Assembly (NCBI GenBank): GCA_015654925.1
Contig: JAATFX010000043.1
Span: forward strand, 1-64,000
Length of the DNA stretch: 64,000 bases
Reading direction: 5' to 3'
From: Enterobacterales bacterium
GTDB lineage: Bacteria; Pseudomonadota; Gammaproteobacteria; Enterobacterales; Enterobacteriaceae
In this document: piece after piece, positions 21,380-33,034 of the stretch
Numbering within the stretch: the first letter of the stretch is position 1
Layout of the letters: every line of letters begins with the position of its first letter
Translations under genes and position numbers: made by a program
The notes under the pieces: generated by a model
What the model saw: the letters and a program-made list of their open reading frames with translations, nothing else
What the model was told of the DNA's origin: nothing
Databases searched by the model: none

Positions 21380-22210
21380 ATGCGTATACATCGCCGGTTA
21401 ATCCGGTTTCGTAAAAGTAAACGGCTCCGGCAGCAACGATTGCGTTCACGTATTTTTCACCGTGACATCATGGCGGTAACCAAGATGAAAAAACCTTTTG
21501 TGGTGGTGCTGACCGGGGCGGGTATTTCCGCCGAATCCGGTATCCGCACTTTCCGGGCCGCCGATGGCCTGTGGGAAGAACACCGGGTGGAAGACGTCGC
21601 TACGCCGGAAGGCTTTCAGCGCGACCCGCAGCTGGTGCAGGGGTTTTACAATGAGCGCCGCCGCCAGTTGCAGCAGCCGGAAATCAAGCCGAATGCCGCG
21701 CATCTGGCGCTCGCGGAGCTGGAGCAGATGCTGGGGGAGCATTTCCTGCTGGTGACCCAGAATATCGATAATTTGCACGAGCGGGCGGGCAGCCGGCGCG
21801 TGATTCATATGCACGGCGAACTGCTGAAGGTGCGCTGCGTCAACAGCGGCCAGATCTTTGAGTGGACGCAGGACGTGGCTGAAAACGACCGCTGCCATTG
21901 CTGCCAGTTCCCGTCGGTTTTGCGCCCGCACGTCGTGTGGTTCGGCGAGATGCCGTTGGGCATGGATGATATTTACGCGGCGCTCGGCAAGGCGGATTAT
22001 TTCCTGGCCGTCGGCACGTCCGGCCATGTGTACCCGGCGGCGGGGTTTGTGCATGAGGCGCGCCTGAGCGGCGCCCGGACGGTCGAGCTCAACCTGGAGC
22101 CAAGCCACGTGGAGAGCCAGTTCGAAGAACATGTCTACGGTCCGGCGAGCCAATGCGTGCCGGAGTACGTCAACAAGTTTATCGAGGGATTCGTGGCGCA
22201 GCGGGGATAG
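21380..22210 (+). CDS. cobB: NAD-dependent protein deacylase (sirtuin) CobB
   Basis: Removes acetyl and succinyl groups from lysines using NAD; for example it reactivates acetyl-CoA synthetase. The 276-residue product resembles the long E. coli isoform with an Arg-rich N-terminal extension (residues 1-30). The sirtuin core has [28 protein letters not shown], the catalytic His in [11 protein letters not shown], and zinc cysteines in the VRC and CHCC segments. Internal ATGs at codons 31 and 36 could give a short form. AAGGA lies before 21380. nagK, which separates lolE and cobB in E. coli, is missing. Confidence 0.95.
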   Translation: MRIHRRLIRFRKSKRLRQQRLRSRIFHRDIMAVTKMKKPFVVVLTGAGISAESGIRTFRAADGLWEEHRVEDVATPEGFQRDPQLVQGFYNERRRQLQQPEIKPNAAHLALAELEQMLGEHFLLVTQNIDNLHERAGSRRVIHMHGELLKVRCVNSGQIFEWTQDVAENDRCHCCQFPSVLRPHVVWFGEMPLGMDDIYAALGKADYFLAVGTSGHVYPAAGFVHEARLSGARTVELNLEPSHVESQFEEHVYGPASQCVPEYVNKFIEGFVAQRG

Positions 22211-22337
22211 GGAGAATACGCCATGCTAAGCCGCGCGTGCTTTTTATTGGTCAAAAACGGTGAAAACTGACCTGACACAATATTTGCAAAATCATCGCTG
22301 CCCATAATAGGTGTCAAAGATGCGATAGGCGGAAAAA

Positions 22338-23585
22338 ATGGATAAATTACTCGATCGTTTTCTAAATTATGTCTCCTTTGACACCCAATCCAAACCCGGG
22401 GTCAAACAGGTCCCAAGTACCGAAGGTCAATGGAAACTGGCGCATGCCTTGCAGGAAGAACTTTCCGCATTGGGGTTTGAGCAGGTGACATTAAGCGATC
22501 ACGGTTGCCTGATGGCCACCCTGCCGTCCAATGTCGCCTGGGCGGTGCCGGCCATTGGCTTTATTTCCCATATGGATACCGCGCCGGATTTTTCCGGTAA
22601 ACATGTCAATCCGCAAATTGTGGAAAACTATCGCGGTGGCGATATCGCCCTGGGCAACGGCGATGAAATCCTGTCGCCGGTGATGTTCCCGGTATTGCAC
22701 CAACTGCTGGGACATACCCTGGTGACCACCGACGGCAAAACGCTGCTGGGCGCCGACGACAAAGCCGGCATTGCCGAAATCATCACCGCCATGGTGCGCA
22801 TCAAAACCAAAGAGCTGCCCCATGGCGACATCCGCATCGCCTTTACGCCGGACGAAGAGGTGGGTAAAGGGGCGCAGTTCTTCGACGTTGAACGTTTTGG
22901 CGCGCAGTGGGCCTACACCATGGACGGCGGCGGCATCGGCGAGCTGGAATATGAAAATTTCAATGCCGCCTCGGTGCTGGTGAAAATCGTCGGCAACAAC
23001 GTTCATCCAGGCTCGGCCAAAGGGGTCATGGTCAATGCCCTGACGCTGGCGGCCCGGTTTCATCAGAAGATGCCGGCCGATGAAACGCCGGAAACCACCG
23101 ACGGCTACCAGGGCTTTTACCATCTCAATACCATGAAGGGCAGCGTCGATCGGGCGGAGATGCACTATATTGTCCGCGATTTCGATCGCCAGAGTTTTGC
23201 CGCGCGCAAGCAGTTTATGATTACCGCCGCCGAAGAACTGGGCAAAGGGCTGCATCCTGATTGCTATATCGAATTGTCCATCGAGGACAGCTACTACAAT
23301 ATGCGCGATCAGGTGGCCAAATACCCGCATATCATCGAGCTGGCCCAGCAGGCAATGCGTGACTGCGCGCTGGACCCCATCATGAAGCCGATTCGCGGCG
23401 GTACCGACGGCGCGCAGCTGTCATTTCGCGGTTTACCCTGCCCGAATTTATTTACCGGCGGTTATAACTACCACGGCAAACACGAGTTCGCGTCCCATGA
23501 CGGCATGGAAAAAGCGGTGCAGGTGATTATGCGTATCGCCGAACTGACCGCGTTGCGCTCCAAGGGCGCGCCGCATAAGATTTAG
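22338..23585 (+). CDS. pepT: Peptidase T (tripeptide aminopeptidase)
   Basis: A cytoplasmic zinc aminopeptidase, family M20B, that releases N-terminal residues from tripeptides. The protein has 415 residues (E. coli 408). Metal-binding and catalytic segments are present: [49 protein letters not shown] and the late [21 protein letters not shown] is a modest ribosome site. In E. coli potABCD separates cobB and pepT; here only 127 bases do. A bidirectional terminator follows. Confidence 0.96.
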   Translation: MDKLLDRFLNYVSFDTQSKPGVKQVPSTEGQWKLAHALQEELSALGFEQVTLSDHGCLMATLPSNVAWAVPAIGFISHMDTAPDFSGKHVNPQIVENYRGGDIALGNGDEILSPVMFPVLHQLLGHTLVTTDGKTLLGADDKAGIAEIITAMVRIKTKELPHGDIRIAFTPDEEVGKGAQFFDVERFGAQWAYTMDGGGIGELEYENFNAASVLVKIVGNNVHPGSAKGVMVNALTLAARFHQKMPADETPETTDGYQGFYHLNTMKGSVDRAEMHYIVRDFDRQSFAARKQFMITAAEELGKGLHPDCYIELSIEDSYYNMRDQVAKYPHIIELAQQAMRDCALDPIMKPIRGGTDGAQLSFRGLPCPNLFTGGYNYHGKHEFASHDGMEKAVQVIMRIAELTALRSKGAPHKI

Positions 23586-23612
23586 CGCGGGCGATCGCCC
23601 CCCGGCAGGAAA

Positions 23613-23642
23613 AACAACGGCCCGATTAATCGGGCCGTTGTT
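23613..23642. terminator. Bidirectional terminator between pepT and roxA
   Basis: A perfect 30-base palindrome with two 15-base arms, AACAACGGCCCGATT and its complement, lies between the convergent pepT and roxA stops. The A/T tracts at both ends suit termination in both directions. Confidence 0.85.
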
Positions 23643-23659
23643 ATGTGGCCAGGCGAATA

Positions 23660-24781
23660 TTAATTTTTAAAGTACCAGTAGCCGCTATTGATCAGGGCGG
23701 TCAGCAGCGCCAGGAATGAAGGATCGTCCAGCGCATCGCCCAACTGCCCGGCGGTTATGGTGTACGAGTTTGCCAGCACGGAGGCCGCCGGCTTATGCTG
23801 GGTAACGATCTGTTCCCCGTTCACATAGCACTCTTCCCCCACTTTAATCACGCGCAGCCCGCCGAGGCGTTGCAAATGATCGCCCTGCTGGAGCAAATCA
23901 TAAATTTCCCCCGCCTGGTAAGGCGGTTCCGGCGGGGCGAGGTCCAGTTCATGGCGCGATTGGGAAACAAATTCACCAAACCAATGGTTAAAACGATCCG
24001 GCTGCTGCACCAAATCCATCATCATGGTGCGCAAGGCATCGATTTCCTCCGGCAATACCACGGCCGGATCGGGCCGCAGGCTGATGGCCGGATCGCTGTA
24101 GCGCGCGCCGCCCAGCTCCTGCGCCAGGACATAATCGGCAAAACCGCTGACCAGCTCGCGGCCGCTGGGGGCGCGGAACCCTACCGAATAGTTGAGGGCG
24201 TTTTCCAGCGAATAACCTTCATGAGGGAATCCCGGCGGAATGTACAGCATATCCCCCGGCTCCATTTCTTCATCGATAATGGCGTCGAAAGGTTCCACCT
24301 GCAGCAGATCCGGATGCGGGCAATGCTGCTTCAGTATCTGCTTATCACCCACCCGCCAATGGCGGCGCCCCTGGCCCTGGATAATGAACACGTCATATTG
24401 ATCGAAATGGGGACCGACGCCGCCGCCGGGCACGGCAAAGGAGATCATCAGGTCATCGATACGCCAATCCGGCAATTGGCGGAAGGGGCGCATCAGCGCC
24501 GCCGACGGCTCGTGCCAGTGATCGACCGCCTGCACCAGCAGCGACCAGTTGGTTTCGCCCAGGTGATCAAAACTTTCAAAAGGTCCATGGCTTACCTGCC
24601 AGCGCCCGTCGTCGTGGCTGACCAAACGGCTGTCGACCTCGGTTTCCATCGCCAGGCCGGCCAGCTCGTCCGGGGATAATGGGTCGACAAAATTCTTGAA
24701 GGCCCGTTTGATGATGACCGGCCGTTTTTGCCAGTAGCGCTGTAAAAAGTCATTCCAGTCAAGATCGAGTTGATAATCCAT
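23660..24781 (-). CDS. roxA: 50S ribosomal protein uL16 arginine hydroxylase
   Basis: A JmjC-type Fe(II)/2-oxoglutarate oxygenase (YcfD) that hydroxylates an arginine of ribosomal protein uL16. The 373-residue length equals E. coli. The iron-binding HxD is in GVGPHFDQYDVF near residue 125 and the distal His in GFPHEGYS near residue 187. The C-terminal winged-helix-like region is present. ATG at 24781 is chosen over an upstream in-frame GTG at 24793 because it gives the family N-terminus MDYQL. It lies downstream of phoPQ on the same strand, as in E. coli. Confidence 0.94.
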   Translation of the reverse strand: MDYQLDLDWNDFLQRYWQKRPVIIKRAFKNFVDPLSPDELAGLAMETEVDSRLVSHDDGRWQVSHGPFESFDHLGETNWSLLVQAVDHWHEPSAALMRPFRQLPDWRIDDLMISFAVPGGGVGPHFDQYDVFIIQGQGRRHWRVGDKQILKQHCPHPDLLQVEPFDAIIDEEMEPGDMLYIPPGFPHEGYSLENALNYSVGFRAPSGRELVSGFADYVLAQELGGARYSDPAISLRPDPAVVLPEEIDALRTMMMDLVQQPDRFNHWFGEFVSQSRHELDLAPPEPPYQAGEIYDLLQQGDHLQRLGGLRVIKVGEECYVNGEQIVTQHKPAASVLANSYTITAGQLGDALDDPSFLALLTALINSGYWYFKN

Positions 24782-24933
24782 TGCCTTTTCCACGTAAGGG
24801 AACCTGACTGGATTATAACGGAAGCGGGCGGGGTAAGAGGGGGAAATTATCGGACATACCGCAAAAGAACGGCATGAAATCGCTTAATTCGCCCGCTACG
24901 CGTTAAAAAATGCCCGGCCAATTGCCGGCAGGA

Positions 24934-26400
24934 TTAATCGTCGTCCTGGTAACCCTGCTGGCGTTTGAAAATCACTTCCACCAGCGCGCCGCCGAGGGCG
25001 CTTTCGCCGACGATAATATCGCCTTCGTATTGCTCAAGGATTTCCGCCGCCACCGATAAACCCAGGCCTTGCCCCGGGCGCAGGGTGTCCGCGCGCTGGC
25101 CGCGCTGGAAGATCAGGGTGCGTTTGGACGCGGGAATGCCCGGCCCGTCGTCTTCAATCAGCAGGTGCAGTTCTTTTTCGCTGGCGCGGGCGCTGACCTC
25201 GACGAATTCCAGGCAATATTTGCAGGCGTTATCCAGAATATTGCCCATCACTTCCATAAAGTCGTTTTTTTCGCCGATAAAGGTTAATTCGGGGGAAAGA
25301 TCCAGTGAGATGGATACGCCTTTGCGCTGGTACACCTTGTTCAGGGCCGAACACAGGCTGTCGAGCTGCGCGGGAACGGAATGCAGCTCCCGGCTCAGCA
25401 CGTTATGATCCGAATGGACGCTGGCGCGATGCAGGTAGTAGCCGATTTGCTGGGAAATCCGGCTGATCTGCTCCAGCATGATGGGCTCGATGAGTTCAAT
25501 ATTGGTATCCCGGCCGGTGCGCAGCGAGCGCAGGGTGGTTTGTAATACCGCCAGGGGGGTTTTCAGGCTATGGGTCAGGTCGGAGAGGGTGGAACGGTAT
25601 TTTTGATAGCGCTGGCGTTCATTGTTGAGCAATATATTGAGATTGCGTACCAAAATGCCCAGCTCGCGCGGGGGATTTTCGTCCAGGCGGTCCCGCTCGC
25701 CGCCCTCCAGCTCCCTGACCTGCTGCACCAGATCCTTGATGGGCCGTAAACTCCAGTGCGCCGCCAGCCAGAGCAGCGGCACCACCAGCAGCAGATTGGC
25801 CAGCAGCACGTAGCTGAACCATTCCCACACCAGATCCGTGCGCTGCAATTCGTGGGGTATGGTATCCACCACCACGATGGTCAGCGGGGGCAGCCGTTCG
25901 GTGGCCGGGTAGCGATTGACCGCCACCGAATGGGTCAGGGCGTTGCTGTCGCTGCTGTCGAAGTCCTTCAGCCGGTTTTGGGCGCTGGGGTTGTCCCCCA
26001 GTACGGCGCTGCTGGTGCGGGTATCGGTATCCAGCTCGAAATAGCCGGTTTTGGACAGCCATTCCGGTTTTAGCCGCGGCTCCAGGGCCGGGACATAACG
26101 CTGCCGCCACAGAATATGGCCTTTATCGTCATAAATCAGCACCAGGGCGGCAAAATTAATGTCAATGTTGGGCGGCACGGCGATGGTCAGCCGGTTGTCC
26201 TTCCACTGGGCCAGGCTGAAAAACAGATTGCTTTCGCCGCGCAGCAGGCGAAACGAGGTTTTGTCAAAGCTGACGCTGTAGCCGATGACCGCCACCATGC
26301 CATAGCAAAGGGAAAGCGCCAGAACCACGCAGGCGGTAGCCAGCAGGAATCTGACGCGAAGCGAGAAAGGCTTTTTATGGTGATACGGAAAATGGGCCAT
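24934..26400 (-). CDS. phoQ: Sensor histidine kinase PhoQ
   Basis: The membrane sensor of PhoPQ, which responds to low Mg2+, acid and cationic peptides. The 488 residues (E. coli 486) contain two membrane helices (about 17-43 and 190-215), a periplasmic PAS-like domain, HAMP, the phospho-accepting His in [12 protein letters not shown], and an ATPase domain with [15 protein letters not shown] and DDGPGIP. The acidic patch is altered: the E. coli EDDDDAE at 148-154 aligns to DSSDSNA, so four acidic residues are lost. THS after the patch is kept. Signalling parts look intact, so the protein is probably active with changed cation sensing. Confidence 0.95.
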   Translation of the reverse strand: MAHFPYHHKKPFSLRVRFLLATACVVLALSLCYGMVAVIGYSVSFDKTSFRLLRGESNLFFSLAQWKDNRLTIAVPPNIDINFAALVLIYDDKGHILWRQRYVPALEPRLKPEWLSKTGYFELDTDTRTSSAVLGDNPSAQNRLKDFDSSDSNALTHSVAVNRYPATERLPPLTIVVVDTIPHELQRTDLVWEWFSYVLLANLLLVVPLLWLAAHWSLRPIKDLVQQVRELEGGERDRLDENPPRELGILVRNLNILLNNERQRYQKYRSTLSDLTHSLKTPLAVLQTTLRSLRTGRDTNIELIEPIMLEQISRISQQIGYYLHRASVHSDHNVLSRELHSVPAQLDSLCSALNKVYQRKGVSISLDLSPELTFIGEKNDFMEVMGNILDNACKYCLEFVEVSARASEKELHLLIEDDGPGIPASKRTLIFQRGQRADTLRPGQGLGLSVAAEILEQYEGDIIVGESALGGALVEVIFKRQQGYQDDD

Positions 26401-26405
26401 AGAGC

Positions 26406-27077
26406 TTAATTAACATCAAAACGATAGCCCTGCCCACGAACCGTTGTAATCACTTCATACGGATAATCGGCCTGCATTTTTTTGCGCAAACGTCCCATCA
26501 GCACATCAATAGTATGACTCTCCCGCAGTTCGGCATCGGGATAAAGTTGCAGCATCAGCGAATCCTTGCTGACGACTTTACCGGCGTTGCGAATCAGCGT
26601 TTCGATAATCGTATATTCGAATGCCGTCAGCTTGATATGCTCGCTGTTGATCATCAGTTCCCGCCGCGAAAGGTCGATCTGAAACGGCGGCAGCGTGATC
26701 ACCTGCGAGGCCAGCCCGCTGTTGCGGCGCATGAGCGCCTGCATCCGCGCCACCACCTCTTCGAGGTGGAAGGGCTTAGTGACGTAATCGTCCGCCCCGG
26801 CTTCGAGCACCGTGACTTTATCCTGCCAGCCCTCGCGCGCGGTAAGCACCAGGATGGGAATTTTCACCTGATGCGTCCGCCAGCGGCGAATCAGGCTCAA
26901 GCCGTCTTCGTCGGGTAATCCGAGGTCGACAATAGCGATATCAGGTGGATGCTCATGTAAAAAATAATCCGCCTCTCTGGCATCGGCGGCTGCATCAACC
27001 TGATGGCCCATTTCACGCATTTGTACTGTCAGGTGATGTCGAAGAAGAGAATTATCTTCTATAACCAGAACTCGCAT
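26406..27077 (-). CDS. phoP: Response regulator PhoP
   Basis: An OmpR-family activator phosphorylated by PhoQ. All 223 residues align with E. coli PhoP. The acidic pocket VIEDN, the phospho-acceptor Asp51 in [11 protein letters not shown], and Lys in VTKPFH define the receiver. The winged-helix domain carries [13 protein letters not shown] and [16 protein letters not shown]. It ends 5 bases before phoQ. A PhoP box with a well-placed -10 lies upstream, so autoregulation is expected. Confidence 0.97.
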   Translation of the reverse strand: MRVLVIEDNSLLRHHLTVQMREMGHQVDAAADAREADYFLHEHPPDIAIVDLGLPDEDGLSLIRRWRTHQVKIPILVLTAREGWQDKVTVLEAGADDYVTKPFHLEEVVARMQALMRRNSGLASQVITLPPFQIDLSRRELMINSEHIKLTAFEYTIIETLIRNAGKVVSKDSLMLQLYPDAELRESHTIDVLMGRLRKKMQADYPYEVITTVRGQGYRFDVN

Positions 27078-27173
27078 CGCAACTCCTAAGTTAAAGCATC
27101 AGTAACGAGCCTGGAACACTCGCCTCTGTAAACCTGTAAAAGCGATCCCCTGTTTATGGACGTCTTTTGGGTG

Positions 27174-27208
27174 AGTATCCCAGAGGATGGCTAAACTTAC
27201 CTTAAACA
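27174..27208 (-). promoter_or_regulatory. PhoP box and -10 of the phoP promoter
   Basis: On the minus strand, TGTTTA-AGGTA-AGTTTA (27208 to 27192) fits the PhoP direct-repeat box, two hexamers 5 bases apart. Twelve bases farther, GATACT (27179-27174) is a reasonable -10. That spacing is the one known for PhoP-activated promoters, where the box replaces the -35. It starts about 97 bases before the phoP ATG. Confidence 0.8.
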
Positions 27209-27255
27209 GAGCTTTAACCGGAGCCGCCGACGGCGGGTCAATTGCCCGGGTTTAA

Positions 27256-28650
<1,395 letters not shown>

Positions 28651-29277
28651 TTAACATTGTGCAAGAATTTGCTGTGCCTGCTTCATCAGGCGGTTGCGGC
28701 CGAACATCAATTGCAAACGGCCGCCGCCTATTTGTTGCCAGAGCACCGCGGAACGAATACCGGCCAGTAACGCGGCGCGCACCTTGGCCTGTACCTGAAT
28801 GTTTTGCAGCATCGCCGGCGCGCCGGTGACCTGGATGCGCGGCCCCAGCGGACTGATGACATCGACATAAATAGACGCCATCGCGCTGAACAGGGGTTCG
28901 GACATCAGTTCATAATGCGACAGCTGGCGCTCTAATTGGCTGATACGTTTGCCCAGTTCGTCCAGCGCCGCTTTGTCGGCATGGAGTTTACGCTCCAGCA
29001 CCATCAGGCTCAGGGTATAGCGCGTCAGTTCCGCTCCCGGCCCCTGGCGCGAAGCGTTAAGCATTCCCACCACCCCTTCCAGCCCCAGCTTGAGATTGGC
29101 CAGCTGATTGCCGTATACGGCAAGGGTGGCGGGCGGATTAAGATCGAGTACGCTGCGTAACGACACTTCCAGCAACCCGTCATCACAGGCGCCTTTGTGG
29201 GCCAATTGCTGAACCAATAAGGCGCTTTGGCAGATCCCGGCCAGTGCCAGCGTAATATCGTAATAATTCTTAGCCAA
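28651..29277 (-). CDS. hflD: High frequency lysogenization protein HflD
   Basis: A peripheral membrane protein; in E. coli it binds lambda CII and lowers lysogeny, while its normal role is unclear. The product of 208 residues (E. coli 213) is alpha-helical and very similar to the family, with [18 protein letters not shown] at the start and [12 protein letters not shown] in the middle. The open frame extends to 29505 but the upstream part has no homology. The start chosen is TTG at 29277, preceded by CAGGAGT. It lies 24 bases from purB on the same strand. Confidence 0.9.
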   Translation of the reverse strand: MAKNYYDITLALAGICQSALLVQQLAHKGACDDGLLEVSLRSVLDLNPPATLAVYGNQLANLKLGLEGVVGMLNASRQGPGAELTRYTLSLMVLERKLHADKAALDELGKRISQLERQLSHYELMSEPLFSAMASIYVDVISPLGPRIQVTGAPAMLQNIQVQAKVRAALLAGIRSAVLWQQIGGGRLQLMFGRNRLMKQAQQILAQC

Positions 29278-29527
29278 GGTGACTCCTGTACACGTCCCTG
29301 ATTGTGCGACGACGCGTAGCCATGCGCTACCGCGCGCGTATAATCGCCATCCGCCTTTGCCAGGCGCTAAAAGGGCGTTCATTTCATTGCCGCCGATCAT
29401 GCCACAAAATGCGGGGTAAACCCAGTTCGGGATGCAGGCGCCGCGACTTTTAAAAGCGCGGGGGGAATAGCGGGGCAACGCGGCGGCGGGCAGGGCGCCG
29501 GGCAAAGGCGCCCCGCGCTGGCGGCGG

Positions 29528-30637
29528 TTAAGCTTGCAGCGGCAGCCGGGCTTCGATCACGCCGCCGCCCAGGCACAAATCGTCAAGATAAAACACCGCG
29601 GACTGGCCGGGGGTTACCGCCGCCACCGGCTGGTCGAACAGCACCCGAACCTGGCGGTCCGCCAGGGGTTCCACCAGGCAGGGGATGTCCGCCTGGCGGT
29701 AGCGGGTTTTCACCACGCAGCGCAGCGCGGCGCCCAGCGGCAGGCGGTCCACCCAGTTAAGCTGGCCGGCCAGCAAACCCACCGACATCAGGCGCGGATG
29801 CTCATGGCCCTGCGCCACCACCAGTACGTTGTCGTCCATCAGTTTATCCACGACGTACCAGGGATCGTCGCTGCCTTCGCGGGTGCCGCCGATGCCCAGC
29901 CCCTTGCGCTGCCCGAGGGTGTGATACATCAGTCCCTGGTGCTCGCCGACCCGCTGCCCGTCCACGGTCATGATCGGGCCGGGCTGCGCCGGCAGATAGC
30001 GGCCGAGAAATTCGCGGAACCGGCGTTCGCCGATAAAGCAGATGCCGGTGGAATCTTTTTTGGCGGCGGTGGCCAAATCCAGCTCGGCGGCGATGCGCCG
30101 CACTTCCGGCTTGGCCAGTTCGCCCACCGGGAACAGGCACTGCGCCAATTGCTCATGGCCGAGGGTGTATAAAAAGTAGCTCTGGTCTTTATTGTCGTCC
30201 AGCCCGCGCAGCAGTTGGCTTTTACCCGCCGCGTCGCCCCGGCGCACATAGTGGCCGGTGGCGATGAAGTCGGCGCCCAAATCCTCGGCGGCAAATTCCA
30301 GGAACGCCTTGAACTTGATCTCTTTGTTGCATAACACATCGGGATTGGGCGTGCGGCCGGCTTTATATTCCGCCAGGAACAGTTCAAATACGTTGTCCCA
30401 GTATTCGGCGGCGAAGTTCACCGTGTGCAGCGGGATGGACAGTTTATCGCATACCGCCTGCGCGTCGGCCAAATCGCTGGCCGCGGTGCAATATTCCTCG
30501 TTATCGTCTTCTTCCCAATTTTTCATGAACAGTCCCTCCACCTGGTAGCCCTGGCGCTGGAGCAGATAGGCGGAAACGGAGGAGTCTACGCCGCCGGACA
30601 TACCGACGATCACTTTGAGCTGGCTGTTTTCTGACAT
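29528..30637 (-). CDS. mnmA: tRNA 2-thiouridine(34) synthase MnmA
   Basis: Thiolates U34 of tRNAs for Lys, Glu and Gln with sulfur relayed from IscS and TusE. The 369 residues (E. coli 368) show the PP-loop [15 protein letters not shown], the catalytic cysteines in [12 protein letters not shown] and [10 protein letters not shown], and the C-terminal beta-barrel. The frame is open to 30718, but ATG at 30637 gives [16 protein letters not shown], matching the family. A gap of 250 bases separates it from hflD, far longer than in E. coli, and contains no gene I can support. Confidence 0.96.
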   Translation of the reverse strand: MSENSQLKVIVGMSGGVDSSVSAYLLQRQGYQVEGLFMKNWEEDDNEEYCTAASDLADAQAVCDKLSIPLHTVNFAAEYWDNVFELFLAEYKAGRTPNPDVLCNKEIKFKAFLEFAAEDLGADFIATGHYVRRGDAAGKSQLLRGLDDNKDQSYFLYTLGHEQLAQCLFPVGELAKPEVRRIAAELDLATAAKKDSTGICFIGERRFREFLGRYLPAQPGPIMTVDGQRVGEHQGLMYHTLGQRKGLGIGGTREGSDDPWYVVDKLMDDNVLVVAQGHEHPRLMSVGLLAGQLNWVDRLPLGAALRCVVKTRYRQADIPCLVEPLADRQVRVLFDQPVAAVTPGQSAVFYLDDLCLGGGVIEARLPLQA

Positions 30638-30748
30638 GGGATTCTCACAAACGGGGTGATGCGACTGATGATGCGAAGCGCCGGATTTTACCACGATCCG
30701 GCCCCGCGGCGCCACCACCCCATGGGGGGCGGGAGGGGGAGATTTGTG

Positions 30749-31195
30749 CTAAACGGGCCACTGGAAGGCGTTGAGTATCTCCAGGGGATAACGCGTATCT
30801 TGCTGATAACAAATAATGCTTTCGGCCACCAGCGGCGAGCGGAGCTGCGTGGAGGCCAGGATTTCATCCGCCTTGAGCCACAGGCAGCGATCGATATCAT
30901 CGTCCTGGGGAATGGCGGTGACGCGTTTGGCCAAGTCAATGGCGAATAAAAAACGCAGAAACGGCGTTTTGTCCGGGGCAATCCATTGATGGAGGCGCAG
31001 CAGGGACTGGGGCCGGGCATGGATGCCGGCCTCTTCCCATAACTCGCGCTGGGCGGCCTGGATCACGGTTTCGTCCGCCTCCAGATGGCCCGCCGGCTGG
31101 TTCCAGCGCGGATTGCCATGAATGGTTTCCTCAACGATCAGAAAATGATTTTCCGCCTGGACGACACAGGCGACGGTGACATGCGGTTTAAACAT
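30749..31195 (-). CDS. nudJ: Nudix phosphatase NudJ
   Basis: A Nudix hydrolase that in E. coli dephosphorylates nucleoside tri- and diphosphates and HMP-pyrophosphate. The 148-residue protein has the complete Nudix box, beginning GHLEADET and ending RELWEEAGI, near residues 37-59. The [13 protein letters not shown]-terminus and the [16 protein letters not shown] segment match E. coli NudJ. It lies between rluE and mnmA, all on the minus strand. Confidence 0.95.
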   Translation of the reverse strand: MFKPHVTVACVVQAENHFLIVEETIHGNPRWNQPAGHLEADETVIQAAQRELWEEAGIHARPQSLLRLHQWIAPDKTPFLRFLFAIDLAKRVTAIPQDDDIDRCLWLKADEILASTQLRSPLVAESIICYQQDTRYPLEILNAFQWPV

Positions 31196-31249
31196 GCGCG
31201 CTCCTTAACGCTTGAGGATGGAGGGATACCCGTGGGTATCCGCCAGACG

Positions 31250-31867
31250 CTATAGATGGACTTCGCGCCATTCTCCCGGCGCCAAATCCAATAACGTTTG
31301 ATCCGCCATTTGATAGCGGATCAGCCGCAGGGTCGGGTGGCCGATATGGGCGGTCATGCGCCTGACCTGGCGGTTCCTGCCCTCATAAAGGGTAATTTTG
31401 AGCCAGCAGGTGGGAATGGCTTTACGCTCCCTGATAGGCGGGGTGCGTTCCCACAGCCAGCGCGGCTCTTTGACGCGCTGCGCCCCGGCGGGCAGCGTCG
31501 GCCCGTCGCTCAAGGTGACGCCGGTGCGCAACAATTTGAGCGCGGCGTCTTCGGGCTCGCCTTCCACCTGCACGTAATAAATCTTAGCCGTTTTTTCCAC
31601 GGGCTGGGTCAAGCGGGTTTTTAATTTGGCGTCGTTGGTGAGGATCATCAGGCCTTCGCTATCGCGATCCAGGCGGCCGGCGGCATAAATATCCGGGATC
31701 GGGATATAATGCTTCAGCGTCAGGCGGCCGGCATCGTCGGTGAACTGCGGCAGAACGTCGAACGGCTTGTTAAACAGAATGACGCGACGGGGTCCCCGCA
31801 TCGGGGCCGGCGGGCGGCGGGGGCTAAAGCGTGCAAGGCTGTGATTTTTAATAGGGGAACTCGCCAT
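31250..31867 (-). CDS. rluE: 23S rRNA pseudouridine(2457) synthase RluE
   Basis: A RsuA-family pseudouridine synthase that modifies U2457 of 23S rRNA. In 205 residues the catalytic aspartate is in [15 protein letters not shown] and the conserved [26 protein letters not shown] follows. It lacks an S4 domain, as usual for RluE. The N-terminal 25 residues are Arg/Pro-rich and poorly conserved, so the start at 31867 is uncertain; an internal ATG 22 codons later has no ribosome site. In E. coli icd diverges from here; it is absent. Confidence 0.93.
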   Translation of the reverse strand: MASSPIKNHSLARFSPRRPPAPMRGPRRVILFNKPFDVLPQFTDDAGRLTLKHYIPIPDIYAAGRLDRDSEGLMILTNDAKLKTRLTQPVEKTAKIYYVQVEGEPEDAALKLLRTGVTLSDGPTLPAGAQRVKEPRWLWERTPPIRERKAIPTCWLKITLYEGRNRQVRRMTAHIGHPTLRLIRYQMADQTLLDLAPGEWREVHL

Positions 31868-32374
31868 TATCTATGTAGCTGTTGTCATTGAAAACATTAT
31901 ACTGCAAATCAGTTTCAAGTGGGGCGGTTTGTGGGGGGCGACGCGGGAAAAACGATTTATCCCAAGCCCAGCGCGCTGGCGGCCACGCGGCAAAAAACCG
32001 CATCGGATATGCAAGCGACGCGACCTATGATGGTTGATGCGCATACCCGGCCGGATAATACCCTGGCGCTAAATGAAAGCTGTATTTATAATTGTACTTT
32101 GATTCATTATAATTCCAGCCAGCTAGCGGCTAATGATGTTAATATAGTCCCGGCCAATACTATGTTAAATAAATACTGCGCCGCTAAAATATTTTTTGCC
32201 ACATTGGGCGTGGCGCCGGATGATAATTACACTGGCAGCGATGCCCAATCTATCGGCGCGATAAACTCACGCCGGAATAGTGCCTGCTTGGTAGCAGTGG
32301 CAGTATAGTGCCAGCTTAGTACTGGAATAGCGCCGGCGCCGGGTACGCCATAACGACCGCTGCGGCCCCGGGTA
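31868..32374. other. Gap at the end of E. coli-like synteny
   Basis: About 500 bases between rluE and the MgtC-family gene with no supported coding sequence. A plus-strand frame at 31919-32308 has a GTG start, no clear ribosome site and no recognisable family. GC drops from about 32080 to 32200. Since icd normally lies here, this may be a rearrangement or deletion scar. Confidence 0.45.
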
Positions 32375-33034
32375 TCAGCGGATATCAATTTTATGCAGGC
32401 CTTCGATGCCCAATAGCTGGTTATAGATTTCAGTGGGTTTATAGCGGGCGTGCAGCATGACTTCCAGCGTCATTTTGCAATCCTTATTCTTATCTTCGCT
32501 GCGTATAACCGACGATCTTACTATCCGCATGCGCATCTTTTTTAATGCCGGCATAATCAAATCGATACTGGCCGGGGTAAGCGAGAGCGAGATGATATAA
32601 CGCTGGCCCATAAGCCGCCGGCTCAATTGTCTTATGCCTTCCAGCACCAGCAGGGTCATCAGGGTGCCGTAAATGCCGATGGCATACATGCCGCTGCCGA
32701 CGATTAGCCCTATGGCGGCGGTGACCCATAGGCCCGCCGCCGTGGTCAGGCCGCGGACATATTGTTTATTGAGCATAATGGTGCCCGCGCCCAGGAAGCC
32801 GATGCCGCTGACCACCTGCGCCGCAATCCGGCTGGGGTCGAGGGCGATATTATGCCCCTGCGCCAGCAGGTCGGCAAAACCATATTTCGAGACAATCATA
32901 AACATCGCGCTGCCGATACACACTAAAATATGGGTGCGTAAACCTGCCTCCTTGGCCCGCAGCTGGCGTTCCACTCCAATCAGCGCGCCCAATCCTCCGG
33001 CCAGGGCGATACGCAGCAATAATTCGGTGTCCAT
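32375..33034 (-). CDS. MgtC/SapB-family membrane protein
   Basis: A 219-residue inner-membrane protein with the MgtC/SapB domain: LLRIALAGGLGALIGVERQ in the first helix, RTHILVCIGSAMFMIVS, and the family signature region RIAAQVVSGIGFLGAGTIM. Four or five helices span residues 5-145, followed by a cytoplasmic domain of about 75 residues. Close relatives include E. coli YhiD (215). Salmonella MgtC inhibits ATP synthase and aids intracellular survival, but the function here is unknown. ATG at 33034 follows GGAGAAC. I see no PhoP box upstream. Confidence 0.85.
   Translation of the reverse strand: MDTELLLRIALAGGLGALIGVERQLRAKEAGLRTHILVCIGSAMFMIVSKYGFADLLAQGHNIALDPSRIAAQVVSGIGFLGAGTIMLNKQYVRGLTTAAGLWVTAAIGLIVGSGMYAIGIYGTLMTLLVLEGIRQLSRRLMGQRYIISLSLTPASIDLIMPALKKMRMRIVRSSVIRSEDKNKDCKMTLEVMLHARYKPTEIYNQLLGIEGLHKIDIR

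Noticed and set aside
31223..31241. Short GGATACCC/GGGTATCC inverted repeat between rluE and nudJ
   Set aside because: Only a 2-base loop and no T tract, so it is not supported as a terminator.
31919..32308. 129-codon frame in the rluE-MgtC gap
   Set aside because: GTG start, no clear ribosome site, no recognisable domain, and mixed composition along its length.
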